DNA from: Acidobacteriota bacterium
Lineage (GTDB): Bacteria > Acidobacteriota > Terriglobia > Acidiferrales > UBA7541
Assembly: GCA_003225315.1 (NCBI GenBank)
Contig: QHZD01000022.1
Location: 115,133 to 179,132 of the forward strand
Direction of reading: 5' to 3'
Length of the DNA stretch: 64,000 bases
Part shown: piece after piece, positions 27,045 through 35,896 of the stretch
Position numbering within the stretch: the stretch's first letter is position 1
Layout of the letters: every line of letters starts with the position of its first letter
Made by a program: the position numbers and the translations under genes
Notes under the pieces: model-generated
What the model was told of the DNA's origin: nothing
What the model saw: the letters and a program-made list of their open reading frames with translations, nothing else
Database searches by the model: none

Positions 27045-27252
27045 AGATAGTTAGGAGTGTATTCTTGGCACGATCATGCAAGTGTTGATTCCAAGTGATT
27101 TAGGTTGAGACCCGCAGATGAGGAGAGATTCCTCCATTATGGGAGGGCGAAAACCGCCCGCCGCCGCAGTCGGAACGACGGAATCATTCGGACGGAATGG
27201 AACAGAAAAAAATGGCACGTAAGCCCCGCCTCTGGAATGTTAAGGAGCCCCG

Positions 27253-27272
27253 CGCCAATCGGGAGATTGGCG
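27253..27272. repeat. Short perfect hairpin
   Basis: CGCCAATC (27253-27260) and GATTGGCG (27265-27272) flank the tetraloop GGGA. The sequence after it on the + strand (ttcctggaaaaaac) has no T-run. Role unknown. Confidence 0.5.
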
Positions 27273-27396
27273 TTCCTGGAAAAAACAAAAAAGCGGCAGA
27301 CAAGCCGCCGCATTCGAGAAGTTCCGCACCCTTACCTGAAAAGTACAGTAGAAAACGAACAACGGAGAGTCAAGGGAATCTTGCTTAAGTCGCAGA

Positions 27397-27753
27397 TCAT
27401 TTCTTGAGATTGTGCTTCTTGATTAGGTCGATGACGTAGCGGACTGGGATGACAATAGCAAGCCCTGAATTAGAGAAAAGCTGTCGATTTTCCACCTTCG
27501 CCTGCTCATGGTTGCCATCGCCATATACGACAGGAGCCATATCGTACGCAACACAGACACCAATCACCTTGCCGGTTTCGACCGAAAAGGCCGGGCCTCC
27601 GCTGTTTCCTGGATTTACCTGCATGTCTCCAATGTAAAAATCCGCTGTATCTGGTACCACAAAGCCGGGAGGGGCACCTGGGACCTGCGTCGGTACGCTG
27701 TCGTAGGCCATGAAGATGCTAAATTCCCCGACGTAGTGATCAAAACTGTCTGA
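27397..27753 (-). pseudogene. Trypsin-like serine protease remnant, 5'-truncated
   Basis: The frame has an in-frame TAA immediately upstream (27752-27754) and reads SDSFDHYVGEFSIFMAYDS before an internal ATG at 27711. Then come DFYIGDMQVNPGNSGGPAFSVETGKVIGVCVAYDM and SGLAIVIPVRYVIDLIKKH. GNSGGP is the serine-nucleophile motif of trypsin/DegP-like proteases. The catalytic His and Asp, which should lie about 100-150 residues earlier, are absent; upstream sequence is instead the next gene, on the other strand. A 104-residue product could be made from ATG 27711 but would lack two of the three catalytic residues. Confidence 0.75.
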
Positions 27754-27794
27754 TTAAGGATAATCGGAAACTGGCCGACTACTAGCGGTGGGCG

Positions 27795-29303
27795 ATGAAA
27801 TCACGGCAGGCGGTGCGGGCGATTGCGGGGGTATTGTTGTGCGCCGTAGGACTGTGGCTGGCCCTGCCGACGCCGTACAAGGAACGGACATATATTTTCA
27901 ACGCTGGGGGCTGCCGACTGGAAACAACTATCGTCGAAAAGCCGAACGTAGCGGCACAGGGTTCGGTCGTTCTATTTCACGGAATTTCGGCGAACAGGAA
28001 GATCATGTCGTTTGTGGCGCGAGGATTTGCCGAGCAGGGCCTTCGCGTGTTCGTTCCAGACTTAACGGGACACGGACGCACGCCGGGGCCGTTTTCTCCG
28101 GCGCGAGCGGAACAGTGCGGAGAGGCCCTCTTGCGCGAGCTACTTACGCGCGGAGTGATCGATGCCAAGCGCACGATTCTTGCCGGACATTCCATGGGCG
28201 GCGCGATTGCTGAACGTGTTGCGGCGCGTGTTGCTGTCGCGGGCTTGGTCACGGTCTCGCCGGCGCCGATGCGGGCAGCGCACGGAGTGACTCCGGAGAA
28301 GTTGCTTTTCAGTGATCCTCCTGAACTTCCGCCCAATTCGCTGGTGATGGTTGGCTCGCGCGAACTGCAGTCGATGCGCGGAAATGCCGCCGACCTGGTT
28401 GCCTTGCGAAACGATGCGACCTCGAAATTCCTGGAAATTCCCGGCGCGTCGCACGTCAGCATTCTCTTCAGCAGCGTCGCGATGCGCGCTTCACAGAACT
28501 GGGCTGCACAAGTCCTACATTTAACTCCGAGCGTGGCGCTGCCTTCTCACCGTCCGCTGATCGGCGCGCTGGCCGGCTTCGTGGGGATCCTGCTGATTGC
28601 GGGAGCGTTTCTGAGGGAAGTCACTGGAAAAAACACAGGCGCAGAAATCGTCGTAACTGGCACTGTCATCAGCGTGCCACGACTTCTATTGGAATTTGCG
28701 GCCGGCTCAGTCGTCATCGTGCTGCTTTTGCGATTCTGGATTCCGTTGAGAAGGATCGGGCTCTTTCAGGGCGACTATCTTGCCAGCTTCCTGCTTCTTC
28801 TTGGGGCAGTGCTGACCTTGATGCATTGGAGCGCCGAGCGGCAGGCACTTGCGAGTTCCACTCGCGACTTGCTCGCGGCGGCATTCGCCGGACTCGTGCT
28901 GCTGCTTCTCGCAACGGCATGGTTTGATTTGACGTTTTACGAGGCTTGGCTGACTGCGGCAAAGTGGGCGCGCTTTCCGTTTCTCGTGGTGGTCGTGCTT
29001 TCGTATCACTTCGCAGAAGAAGTTTTGCTTGGCCCGGTGCAAATAGAAAAAAGAGAGCGGAGGCTGGCGCTGGCCTTGACGTTAAGGCTTATCTCTTGGG
29101 GAGCCTTAATGGGCGGCGTGTTGATATTGCACAACGGAGAGATTCTGATGGGCCTGCTGTCGGGGTACATGGCGGTGTTCAATTTGATACAGCGGAGCGG
29201 TATGGACATAGTGCGTACTGAAACCGGCTCAGCAGGGGCGGCGGCGCTTTTCGGTGCTATACTCCTCGCGGGCTTTTGCCTGGTGATCTTTCCCCTCACC
29301 TAG
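27795..29303 (+). CDS. Alpha/beta hydrolase fused to a polytopic membrane domain
   Basis: A 502-residue protein. An N-terminal anchor (residues 8-25) precedes an alpha/beta hydrolase domain, about 55-250. It has VLFHGISANRK (oxyanion region), DLTGHGRTPG, the nucleophile elbow LAGHSMGGA with Ser133, and a late ASHVS that likely gives the His. Residues about 255-500 form seven or so membrane helices, for instance LIGALAGFVGILLIAGAF, LASFLLLLGAVLTLMHW and GAAALFGAILLAGFCLVIF. The hydrolase domain probably faces the periplasm (inference from one preceding helix). I recognise the fold but not the substrate. It could act on membrane lipids or esters. Confidence 0.8.
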   Translation: MKSRQAVRAIAGVLLCAVGLWLALPTPYKERTYIFNAGGCRLETTIVEKPNVAAQGSVVLFHGISANRKIMSFVARGFAEQGLRVFVPDLTGHGRTPGPFSPARAEQCGEALLRELLTRGVIDAKRTILAGHSMGGAIAERVAARVAVAGLVTVSPAPMRAAHGVTPEKLLFSDPPELPPNSLVMVGSRELQSMRGNAADLVALRNDATSKFLEIPGASHVSILFSSVAMRASQNWAAQVLHLTPSVALPSHRPLIGALAGFVGILLIAGAFLREVTGKNTGAEIVVTGTVISVPRLLLEFAAGSVVIVLLLRFWIPLRRIGLFQGDYLASFLLLLGAVLTLMHWSAERQALASSTRDLLAAAFAGLVLLLLATAWFDLTFYEAWLTAAKWARFPFLVVVVLSYHFAEEVLLGPVQIEKRERRLALALTLRLISWGALMGGVLILHNGEILMGLLSGYMAVFNLIQRSGMDIVRTETGSAGAAALFGAILLAGFCLVIFPLT

Positions 29304-29389
29304 CCGCCCCATCACCATAGTATCCATCAACAAGGGAACTCTTCGCACCGGTTCCCAGCGCAGGATGGAGCGTTCAGCGAGAAACGATC

Positions 29390-30580
29390 ATGGCCCAAAT
29401 TGCAATCGTCGGCGGCGGACCGTCCGGCGCGATGTGCGGTGAGCAGCTCGCGCGCGCGGGCCATAAAGTCAATCTTTTTGACGAGCATTTGGCGTGGGAA
29501 AAACCTTGCGGCGGCGGACTGACGCACAAGGCGATACAGTGCTTCCCTTTCCTACTTGATAATTCCCATCCCAAAAAACTGGTGAATTCCGTCGAGCTGA
29601 TCAGCAGCGAAGAGCATCATGCCACGCTCGAGATGCCGCATCCGATCGTGATCTATTCGCGGACCGTGCTGAACGGAATGCTCCTGGACCGCGCGCGGGA
29701 TGCCGGTTGCAACGTGCAACGTTCCCACGTGATGAGTGTGGACACCACGACGACAAAGCCGCGCTATTGCGTGGAAGGCGAATGGAAGGAAGCAGATTTT
29801 TTGGTACTTGCGGCAGGGGCGCGCAATCAACTGGTTCCCGAAACACGGGCGTTGCAACGGGACGAACTGGAGATGACGCAAGGCTATTTCGTTCCGCAGA
29901 CGAGAGACGCCATCACCATCAAGTTCTTGCCGCAATTCGAAGGCTACATCTGGTCATTTCCCCGCTGCGATCATCTCTCGGTAGGCATTTGCGGGAGTAT
30001 GTCCTCGCATTCAAGCGCGGAGCTGCGCGGACACCTGCAGGACTTTGTCGAGAAGCACGACATACCGACGGAGGGCGCAAAGTTTTACAGTCACGTGCTG
30101 CCGTCGCCTAAAGAGCGCACGCTTTCCGAACGAAGTGTGATCGGAAAGAACTGGGCGCTCATAGGAGACGCGGCGGCCTGGGTCGATCCGCTTACTGGCG
30201 AGGGACTTTTTTATGCCATTCGGTCCGGCGAACTGCTGGGGCGCTCTCTCGCCGCGGGATGCCCGGAGAAATATCCTGCCTGGGTGAAGGCTACTTTCTG
30301 CGCCGAACTGGAATTCGCGGCGCGCATCGTGCGTCGCTTCTATCGTGGATCGTTCCTGGGCAGCGCGGTAACAACGCGCATGGTGCAGTTTATGCGCCGC
30401 AGCCCAGTGTTCCGACAATTGATGGGCGACCTCTTCAGCGGCACACAGGATTACACCAGCCTGAAGCGGAGACTTTGGGGCCACCTAGGAATCACCATCA
30501 GCGAGTTCGTCTCCAGTGTGTTAAGCCTGGATCGGCCCGCCAGGGCCAGCGTGCCCCGCGCGGGAACCGCCGGCGACTGA
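29390..30580 (+). CDS. Geranylgeranyl-reductase-family FAD-dependent oxidoreductase
   Basis: A p-hydroxybenzoate-hydroxylase-fold flavoprotein of 396 residues. The FAD-binding motif IAIVGGGPSGAMCGEQLARAGHKVNLFD is at the N-terminus. KPCGGGLTHKA is the geranylgeranyl reductase PCGGG(L/V) motif. The second FAD contact is NWALIGDAAAWVDPLTGEGLFYAIRSGELLG. Family members reduce isoprenoid chains or act as halogenase-like oxidases; the PCGGG motif favours isoprenoid or polyprenyl lipid reduction. The gene is 91 bases ahead of an ABC exporter on the same strand, suggesting a lipid-related unit (inference). Confidence 0.82.
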   Translation: MAQIAIVGGGPSGAMCGEQLARAGHKVNLFDEHLAWEKPCGGGLTHKAIQCFPFLLDNSHPKKLVNSVELISSEEHHATLEMPHPIVIYSRTVLNGMLLDRARDAGCNVQRSHVMSVDTTTTKPRYCVEGEWKEADFLVLAAGARNQLVPETRALQRDELEMTQGYFVPQTRDAITIKFLPQFEGYIWSFPRCDHLSVGICGSMSSHSSAELRGHLQDFVEKHDIPTEGAKFYSHVLPSPKERTLSERSVIGKNWALIGDAAAWVDPLTGEGLFYAIRSGELLGRSLAAGCPEKYPAWVKATFCAELEFAARIVRRFYRGSFLGSAVTTRMVQFMRRSPVFRQLMGDLFSGTQDYTSLKRRLWGHLGITISEFVSSVLSLDRPARASVPRAGTAGD

Positions 30581-30671
30581 AGGTATAGGTTACTTCCGCT
30601 GCGCCTTCGCAACGTAGTCGTAGAGGCGTGACCGGCATCTAACCACGGAGAGCACACTTCATCCAAGAATC

Positions 30672-32591
30672 ATGGCCACGGCAATAGCATCCCCAACACC
30701 AGCCAAGAGTGAGAAGCGCAAGAAGAGCGCGTGGAAGAATCTTCCGGACGTTTGGGCGCTGATCAAACCGAGGCGCGGGCTGCTGGCGCTGGGCTTCGTA
30801 CTGATGGCGGTCAACCGCGTTTCGGGATTGGTTTTGCCTGCTTCCATGAAATATTTTGTGGACAACGTTATCCTGCACAGGCAGATACAGCTCTTGACAC
30901 CGATCGTTCTCGGCGTGCTGTCTGCGACGATTGTGCAGGGCCTCACTTCCTTCAGCCTTACGCAACTGCTCTCCAAGTCGGCGCAGAAGATGATCACTGA
31001 ACTCCGCCGGCAGGTTCAGGCACATATCGGGCGGCTTCCGGTTTCGTTCTACGATGCGAACAAAACCGGCGCACTGGTGTCACGCATCATGAGCGACGTG
31101 GAAGGCGTGCGCAACCTCATCGGGACGGGCCTGGTGGAATTCGTCGGCGGGCTGATGACAGCGGCGATTGCGCTGGTGTATTTGATTCATACGAGCGCGA
31201 CAATGACGGCCGTGGCTTTTTCGATTCTGCTGGTGTTTGGGTTTGGGATAAGCATGGCCTTTAAAACCATTCGCCCGATTTTCCGAGCACGACCAAAAAT
31301 TACAGCCGAAGTTACCGGGCGCCTAACCGAATCGCTCAGTGGAGTTCGCGTTGTGAAGGGTTACCATGCCGAGGAGCGAGAAGAAAATGTGTTCGCGGGC
31401 GGCGTGCAACGACTGCTTGAAAACGTCCTAAAGACGCTTACCGCAACCTCGCTGATGAGTTTATCCGGCGCCTTGCTGCTGGGCATCGTCAGCGTTCTAA
31501 TGATGGAATTTGGCGGGCACAAGATGCTGTCCGGAAGCATGACGCCTGGCCAATGGTTCGCGTATAACGCCTTTCTTGCGTTCCTGATTGCTCCCGTCTT
31601 TCAGATCGTCGCGATTGGCACACAAATCACTGAAGCTATTACTGGACTCGAGCGCACGCGCGAAATTTTGAATGAGAAGCTGGAAGATGATGAGCCGGGA
31701 CGCACGCAGACTCTGGATCGAGTGAACGGGCTGGTAGAAATGGAAAACGTGAGCTTTGCCTACGACACGCGGAAGGAAGTTCTGCACGACGTGAGTTTCC
31801 GATCGGAACCGGGAACGGTCACAGCCTTAGTCGGGCCTTCCGGCGCAGGAAAATCGACGATCATCGGGTTGATTGCGGCGTTTTACGTGCCGTCGAGCGG
31901 GCGCGTCCTGGTCGACGGCGTCGATCTTTCGACCGTGAAGCTGAATTCCTATCGAACGCAGCTCGGCGTGGTGCTGCAGGAAACTTTTCTTTTCGATGGA
32001 ACGATCCGGGAAAATGTAGCTTTTGCCCGGCCTAATGCAGCGGAAGAAGAAGTCCTCGCCGCTTGTCACATCGCGCGCGTCGACGAGTTCGCGGAGTCTT
32101 TTGAGCACAAGTACGACACGGTCGTAGGGGAACGCGGGGTAAAGCTCTCGGGCGGACAGAAGCAACGTGTGTCAATCGCGCGGGCGATTCTGGCCGATCC
32201 GCGCATCCTGATCCTTGACGAGGCGACCTCCAGCCTGGACTCGGAATCGGAAGCGCTCATTCAGGAAGGGCTACGCTACCTCATGCGCGGGCGCACGACG
32301 TTTGTAATCGCGCACCGGCTTTCGACGATTCGACGCGCAGATCAAATCCTGGTGGTGGAGGCGGGGCGGGTTATTGAGCGCGGAACCCACGAGACCCTTT
32401 ACGCCTTCGGTGGACGTTATTACGACCTGTACACCAAGCAGCACGCTGTCGAAACCAACCTTTTTCTGGCGCCCGGGGAAGGCAGCGACCGGGATGATTC
32501 CACGGGCGTGGAAATCCAGACAGGCGGCAATGGGCGAAATGATGCCGCTCTACCTGACGCCATCCGGATCATTCGCGGCCAATCCAGCTAA
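30672..32591 (+). CDS. ABC transporter, fused permease and ATPase (MsbA-like)
   Basis: A half-size exporter, 639 residues, working as a homodimer in the inner membrane. Residues about 30-330 are the type-I ABC transmembrane domain (FVLMAVNRVSGLVLPASMKYFVDNVIL at its start, coupling helix near RPIFRARPKITAEVTGRLTESLSGVRVVKGY). The ATPase domain carries Walker A GPSGAGKSTI, Q-loop VVLQETFLFDGTI, signature LSGGQKQRVSIARAIL, Walker B ILILDEATSSLD and H-loop VIAHRLSTI. Lipid or peptide export is typical; the substrate is not identifiable. The C-terminal 50 residues are polar and unusual. It converges on the cys operon. Confidence 0.92.
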   Translation: MATAIASPTPAKSEKRKKSAWKNLPDVWALIKPRRGLLALGFVLMAVNRVSGLVLPASMKYFVDNVILHRQIQLLTPIVLGVLSATIVQGLTSFSLTQLLSKSAQKMITELRRQVQAHIGRLPVSFYDANKTGALVSRIMSDVEGVRNLIGTGLVEFVGGLMTAAIALVYLIHTSATMTAVAFSILLVFGFGISMAFKTIRPIFRARPKITAEVTGRLTESLSGVRVVKGYHAEEREENVFAGGVQRLLENVLKTLTATSLMSLSGALLLGIVSVLMMEFGGHKMLSGSMTPGQWFAYNAFLAFLIAPVFQIVAIGTQITEAITGLERTREILNEKLEDDEPGRTQTLDRVNGLVEMENVSFAYDTRKEVLHDVSFRSEPGTVTALVGPSGAGKSTIIGLIAAFYVPSSGRVLVDGVDLSTVKLNSYRTQLGVVLQETFLFDGTIRENVAFARPNAAEEEVLAACHIARVDEFAESFEHKYDTVVGERGVKLSGGQKQRVSIARAILADPRILILDEATSSLDSESEALIQEGLRYLMRGRTTFVIAHRLSTIRRADQILVVEAGRVIERGTHETLYAFGGRYYDLYTKQHAVETNLFLAPGEGSDRDDSTGVEIQTGGNGRNDAALPDAIRIIRGQSS

Positions 32592-32642
32592 GTTTTCTTT
32601 GCGAATCATTCTTTCCGCAACTACAAATGTAGATGCCATTTC

Positions 32643-33437
32643 TTACTGATGCCGAGCCGCAATCCTCACTGCTGCCGCCGCCCGATTTGCCAACAAGGTC
32701 CGAGTACCGTTCCAGACAAGCTGGACTCCCGCGAAAATCGCGACCATGGCGACGACTAATTTCAGCTTTCGCGCGGGAACGTACCGCGCCAGTGCGCACC
32801 CGAATACAACGCCAGGAACTCCCCCGGCCAGGAGTTGGAGAAGAACCGGAGAGTTAATCGCGCCAAACTTCCAATGAAATGCGCCGCCGAGCACGGCCAG
32901 GACGAGGCCAAAAACCAGGTCCGTGCCGATGACTTGTGGCGGCGTCATTTCCGAGTAGTTCAAAAGCAGCACGGTCCCGAGAGCGCCGGCGCCGGCGGAG
33001 GAAAATCCAGATTCCACGCCGATGGGGAGCGCGAGCCAAGGCAACCAGCGGGAATTCTTTCGAGCGAAACCTGGATTCTGTACGCGCGGGGCGAACGTCA
33101 CGCTGGAAGACGCGGCGAGCAGGATTCCGAGCAGGATGATGACGACAGGATTTCCTCCCTCCTGTCCTATAAGTCGCAGCACCAACGTGCCGAGGAGGAG
33201 ACCGGGGACGGCCCCGAGGAGAAGCAACCACAAGTAGCGCGCGTGAAAGTTTCTTCCCAGGAGATAGAAGGGCGCGGCGATCAAGCGCAGGACTCCAGCG
33301 AAGACGAACGCTGTGCCCACAGCTTCACCAGCCGTCAGACCCACGATCAAGATGAGCGCGGGCACAGTGAAGCTGCCTCCGCCAATACCGGTCAGACCAA
33401 CGGCGACGGCGATCAGGAAACCAATAAAGAAGTTCAT
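32643..33437 (-). CDS. TauE/SafE-family membrane protein (putative sulfite or sulfonate exporter)
   Basis: A 264-residue membrane protein with about eight helices. It shows the duplicated TauE pattern: FLIAVAVGLTGIGGGSFTVPALILIVGLTAGEAVGTAFVF in the first half and LPIGVESGFSSAGAGALGTVLLL followed by VIGTDLVFGLVLAVLGG in the second. ATG 33437 overlaps the cysH stop (ATGA), so it is translated with the sulfate-reduction genes. In that setting it probably exports excess sulfite or a related anion, or imports a sulfur source; the family is known for both (context inference). Confidence 0.85.
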   Translation of the reverse strand: MNFFIGFLIAVAVGLTGIGGGSFTVPALILIVGLTAGEAVGTAFVFAGVLRLIAAPFYLLGRNFHARYLWLLLLGAVPGLLLGTLVLRLIGQEGGNPVVIILLGILLAASSSVTFAPRVQNPGFARKNSRWLPWLALPIGVESGFSSAGAGALGTVLLLNYSEMTPPQVIGTDLVFGLVLAVLGGAFHWKFGAINSPVLLQLLAGGVPGVVFGCALARYVPARKLKLVVAMVAIFAGVQLVWNGTRTLLANRAAAAVRIAARHQ

Positions 33438-34135
33438 GCCTCGGCTCGCTTTGAGAAGGTGTGAATGCCGCATTCCAATTTCGTTCCGCCCCAGCGCCCG
33501 GATCTGGGATTGTTTGGATCAACGGGAAGAGCGGTGCAAGGTTGGCAGCCGATGCTGAGATAACCCTCGTCGTACTGAGGCAGGTGGCTGATGCCGTTCG
33601 CGTTCGTGTAGTCCCAGACTTGTTCCCACTTCCAGTCCGCGAGAAGGCTGACCTTCCAGAGTTGTTTGCCAGTGGGAAGACGGTGAAGCTCAACCTTCTT
33701 GAGATTCTTGCGCGTTGGAGACTGTTCGCGGCGCAAACCGGTAAACCAAACGTCAAATGGTTCCAGTGCTCCGAGAAGAGGTTCGACCTTGCGCAACTGG
33801 CAGCAACGCGTGGGATCAGTTTGGTAGAGAATGCCGAATGCCGACTCTTGTTCCGGAACGGTTCTCGATGGGAGAACGTTGAGGAGACGCAGCGACCACT
33901 CCTTCGTCATCCGATCGCGGTATTCGTAGGTCTGCGGAAAGTGATAGCCGGTCTCCAGGAATAGCACGGGCACGTCGGGAATGCGTTTGCGCAGAATATG
34001 CAGGACGGCCATGTCTTCTGCTTGAAAGCTGCTGGTCAGACAAAAGCGCATGCTCTCCCTAACGGCGAGCACAGCGTCCAGGGCCTGTTCTGGCGGGAGA
34101 TTTTCGACTACGTTGGCGATGTGGTCTACGTTCAT
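33434..34135 (-). CDS. cysH: Adenylyl-sulfate (APS) reductase, CysH family with [4Fe-4S] cysteines
   Basis: Reduces APS (or PAPS) to sulfite with thioredoxin. It has 233 residues. The PP-loop-derived SSFQAEDMAVLHIL and LETGYHFPQTYEYRD are visible. The cluster cysteines RCC (111-112) and CQPC (197, 200) are all present, which marks the assimilatory APS reductase type rather than the cluster-free E. coli PAPS reductase. ECGIH near the C-terminus supplies the catalytic Cys222. Direct use of APS agrees with the degenerate APS kinase domain in the neighbouring CysN. It starts one base after the cysN stop. Confidence 0.93.
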   Translation of the reverse strand: MNVDHIANVVENLPPEQALDAVLAVRESMRFCLTSSFQAEDMAVLHILRKRIPDVPVLFLETGYHFPQTYEYRDRMTKEWSLRLLNVLPSRTVPEQESAFGILYQTDPTRCCQLRKVEPLLGALEPFDVWFTGLRREQSPTRKNLKKVELHRLPTGKQLWKVSLLADWKWEQVWDYTNANGISHLPQYDEGYLSIGCQPCTALPVDPNNPRSGRWGGTKLECGIHTFSKRAEA

Positions 34136-35896
34136 TTAATTCACGTTTTGCTGAATCTTTGACCGTTCATCAACAAACCGAAGGGACCGCGCAAAGGCCT
34201 GGACGTGCCTGACGGCTTGTTCCTCGTCGAACAGGAGTTCTGGCGCGCCAGCAGCGTCCAAAAAACGATTGTCGAATTCCAGCGCGATCCGGTCCTTTGT
34301 TTCCCGGGAGAGAGCGCCGCCGGAGTAGAGGATGATGACCCCGGCCGTCCTTGCCACGCGGATCGTCTCGACAAACGCATCTCCGAAGAATTCAGAACGA
34401 CTCAGATGTAAAACCTCGAGGCCGAGGTCAAAAAGGAAACGCTCTAACCGTTCTGCAAGCGCTGCTCGGCCTTCGAGTAGAACAACGCCCGGAAAATGGC
34501 CATGACGTGCGTATCGTTCCTCGGGCGCAACAGGAATAGCAGGTCGGCCGGAGGCAGCAAATTCGTCTTCGGGTTCCTCTGCGAGTTGCACCGCCGCGAC
34601 GGATTCCTGAATCATCCCCGCGCCCACAGTGGCGTTCGTTGCTGAGTCGATCAAAATGAAGCTGCCCATCGTGCGGTTACTGGAGTAGGGATCGAAAAAC
34701 AGGGGCACATGCGTCTCGAAATCAACGGAACCGATTTCATTCAATTCCAATCGAGTGGCAGGCTCTTCTGCCAAGGTGTTAACGTTGACGCGATGGCGGA
34801 TGCGGAGCGCCCGGATCTTCGTTTGGCGAGCGGTGTGTTTGACAAGATAAGTACGGCCCAATTCGAGAGGTGTTCCGTGAAGCCAGACGACGCTGGCATG
34901 GAATTTCCTTGAGACTTTCGGCAGTCGGCCAGGCGAAACGAGCATATCGCCCCTGCTGAGGTCAATCTCTTCATCCAACTGCAAGGTCACGGACATCGAG
35001 GAAGACGCCTGAGGCAGTTCGCCGTCGTAGGTCACAATGGAGCGCACGCGGGTTCTTCGTCCTGAAGGAAGCGCGACGAGGGGATCGCCCGGATGAATGG
35101 CTCCACTTGCGATGCGGCCGGCGAAGCCACGAAATGTGGCGTCAGGGCGAATCACGGTTTGTACCGGGAAGCGAAAGCTTTGTAGCGAATCTCTTTCGGG
35201 AAGAGGGACAGTTTCGAGATGTTCCAGCAACGTTGGGCCGTGATACCACGGCATGCGCCTGCTGCGGTCGACAACGTTGTCACCCTCCAGCGCGCTGATC
35301 GGGATGCATTGCACGCTGGCAATTCCCAACTGAGCCGCAAGCACCAGGAAATCGTCCTGTAACTTGTGGAAGGCATCTTCGCGATACTCGGCCAAGTCCA
35401 TCTTGTTGACAGCGGCCAGTACGTTGGAAATTCCGAGCAGCGAAGCGATGAAGGCGTGACGGCGCGTTTGTGGGAGTAGCCCTTTTGTTCCGTCGATCAA
35501 AATGACAGCCACGTCTGCCGTGGACGCGCCGGTCGCCATGTTCCGGGTGTACTGCTCATGTCCCGGAGTATCGGCGATGATGAATTTGCGACGAGGCGTG
35601 GCGAAATACCGGTAAGCGACGTCGATGGTAATGCCCTGTTCGCGTTCCGCCCGCAGACCATCGGTGAGCAGCGAAAAATCGACGGGGCCGGTCGAGCGGT
35701 TAATGCGGCTCTTCTTCACCGAGGCAAGCTGGTCTTCATAGACGGCTTTGGAATCGTGCAAAAGACGCCCGATCAGCGTCGACTTACCGTCGTCGACACT
35801 CCCGGCAGTCGTGAAGCGAAGAAGATCGGTGTTCATATTCCGCTCTAGAAACGCGGAGAAGCCCTCATAAGCCGTGTTCTGCGCGGAAGAGATCAT
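34136..35896 (-). CDS. cysN: Sulfate adenylyltransferase subunit 1 (CysN) with a degenerate APS-kinase-like C-terminal domain
   Basis: GTPase subunit of ATP sulfurylase, which makes APS from sulfate and ATP. Residues 32-40 are the P-loop GSVDDGKST, 109-113 the DTPGH motif, and 164-167 NKMD. Translation-factor-like beta-barrels follow to about 435. The extra 150 residues align in layout with the CysC domain of CysNC fusions: a Gly-x-x-Pro-Gly-Val-Val strand at about 466-472 is followed by LLEGRAALAERLERFLFDLG where APS kinase has a GLSGAGKST P-loop. The P-loop and the later DGDN motif are lost, so kinase activity is unlikely. ATG 35896 overlaps the cysD stop (TGATG). Confidence 0.92.
   Translation of the reverse strand: MISSAQNTAYEGFSAFLERNMNTDLLRFTTAGSVDDGKSTLIGRLLHDSKAVYEDQLASVKKSRINRSTGPVDFSLLTDGLRAEREQGITIDVAYRYFATPRRKFIIADTPGHEQYTRNMATGASTADVAVILIDGTKGLLPQTRRHAFIASLLGISNVLAAVNKMDLAEYREDAFHKLQDDFLVLAAQLGIASVQCIPISALEGDNVVDRSRRMPWYHGPTLLEHLETVPLPERDSLQSFRFPVQTVIRPDATFRGFAGRIASGAIHPGDPLVALPSGRRTRVRSIVTYDGELPQASSSMSVTLQLDEEIDLSRGDMLVSPGRLPKVSRKFHASVVWLHGTPLELGRTYLVKHTARQTKIRALRIRHRVNVNTLAEEPATRLELNEIGSVDFETHVPLFFDPYSSNRTMGSFILIDSATNATVGAGMIQESVAAVQLAEEPEDEFAASGRPAIPVAPEERYARHGHFPGVVLLEGRAALAERLERFLFDLGLEVLHLSRSEFFGDAFVETIRVARTAGVIILYSGGALSRETKDRIALEFDNRFLDAAGAPELLFDEEQAVRHVQAFARSLRFVDERSKIQQNVN

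Larger units (their letters stand above)
26799..27396. other. Gene-poor interval between the purine operon and the protease remnant
   Basis: About 600 bases with no convincing gene. Short open frames at 27105-27407 and 27197-27388 encode basic, low-complexity peptides without recognisable motifs and have poor ribosome-binding sites. The interval holds a long inverted repeat (27000-27044), a third partial copy of its arm (27080-27090) and a short perfect hairpin (27253-27272). Together with the neighbouring 5'-truncated protease, it looks like a scar of past rearrangement (inference). Confidence 0.6.

Noticed and set aside
27000..27095. Integron attC site
   Set aside because: The arm core GTTGATT breaks the GTTRRRY rule and no integrase or cassette array is present.
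26799..27396. CRISPR array or insertion sequence
   Set aside because: There are only one inverted repeat and one extra arm copy; no regular spacers and no transposase.
27105..27407. Small basic + strand frames of 100 and 63 codons after the purine operon
   Set aside because: No good ribosome-binding site, low-complexity Lys/Arg/Pro content and overlap with a hairpin.
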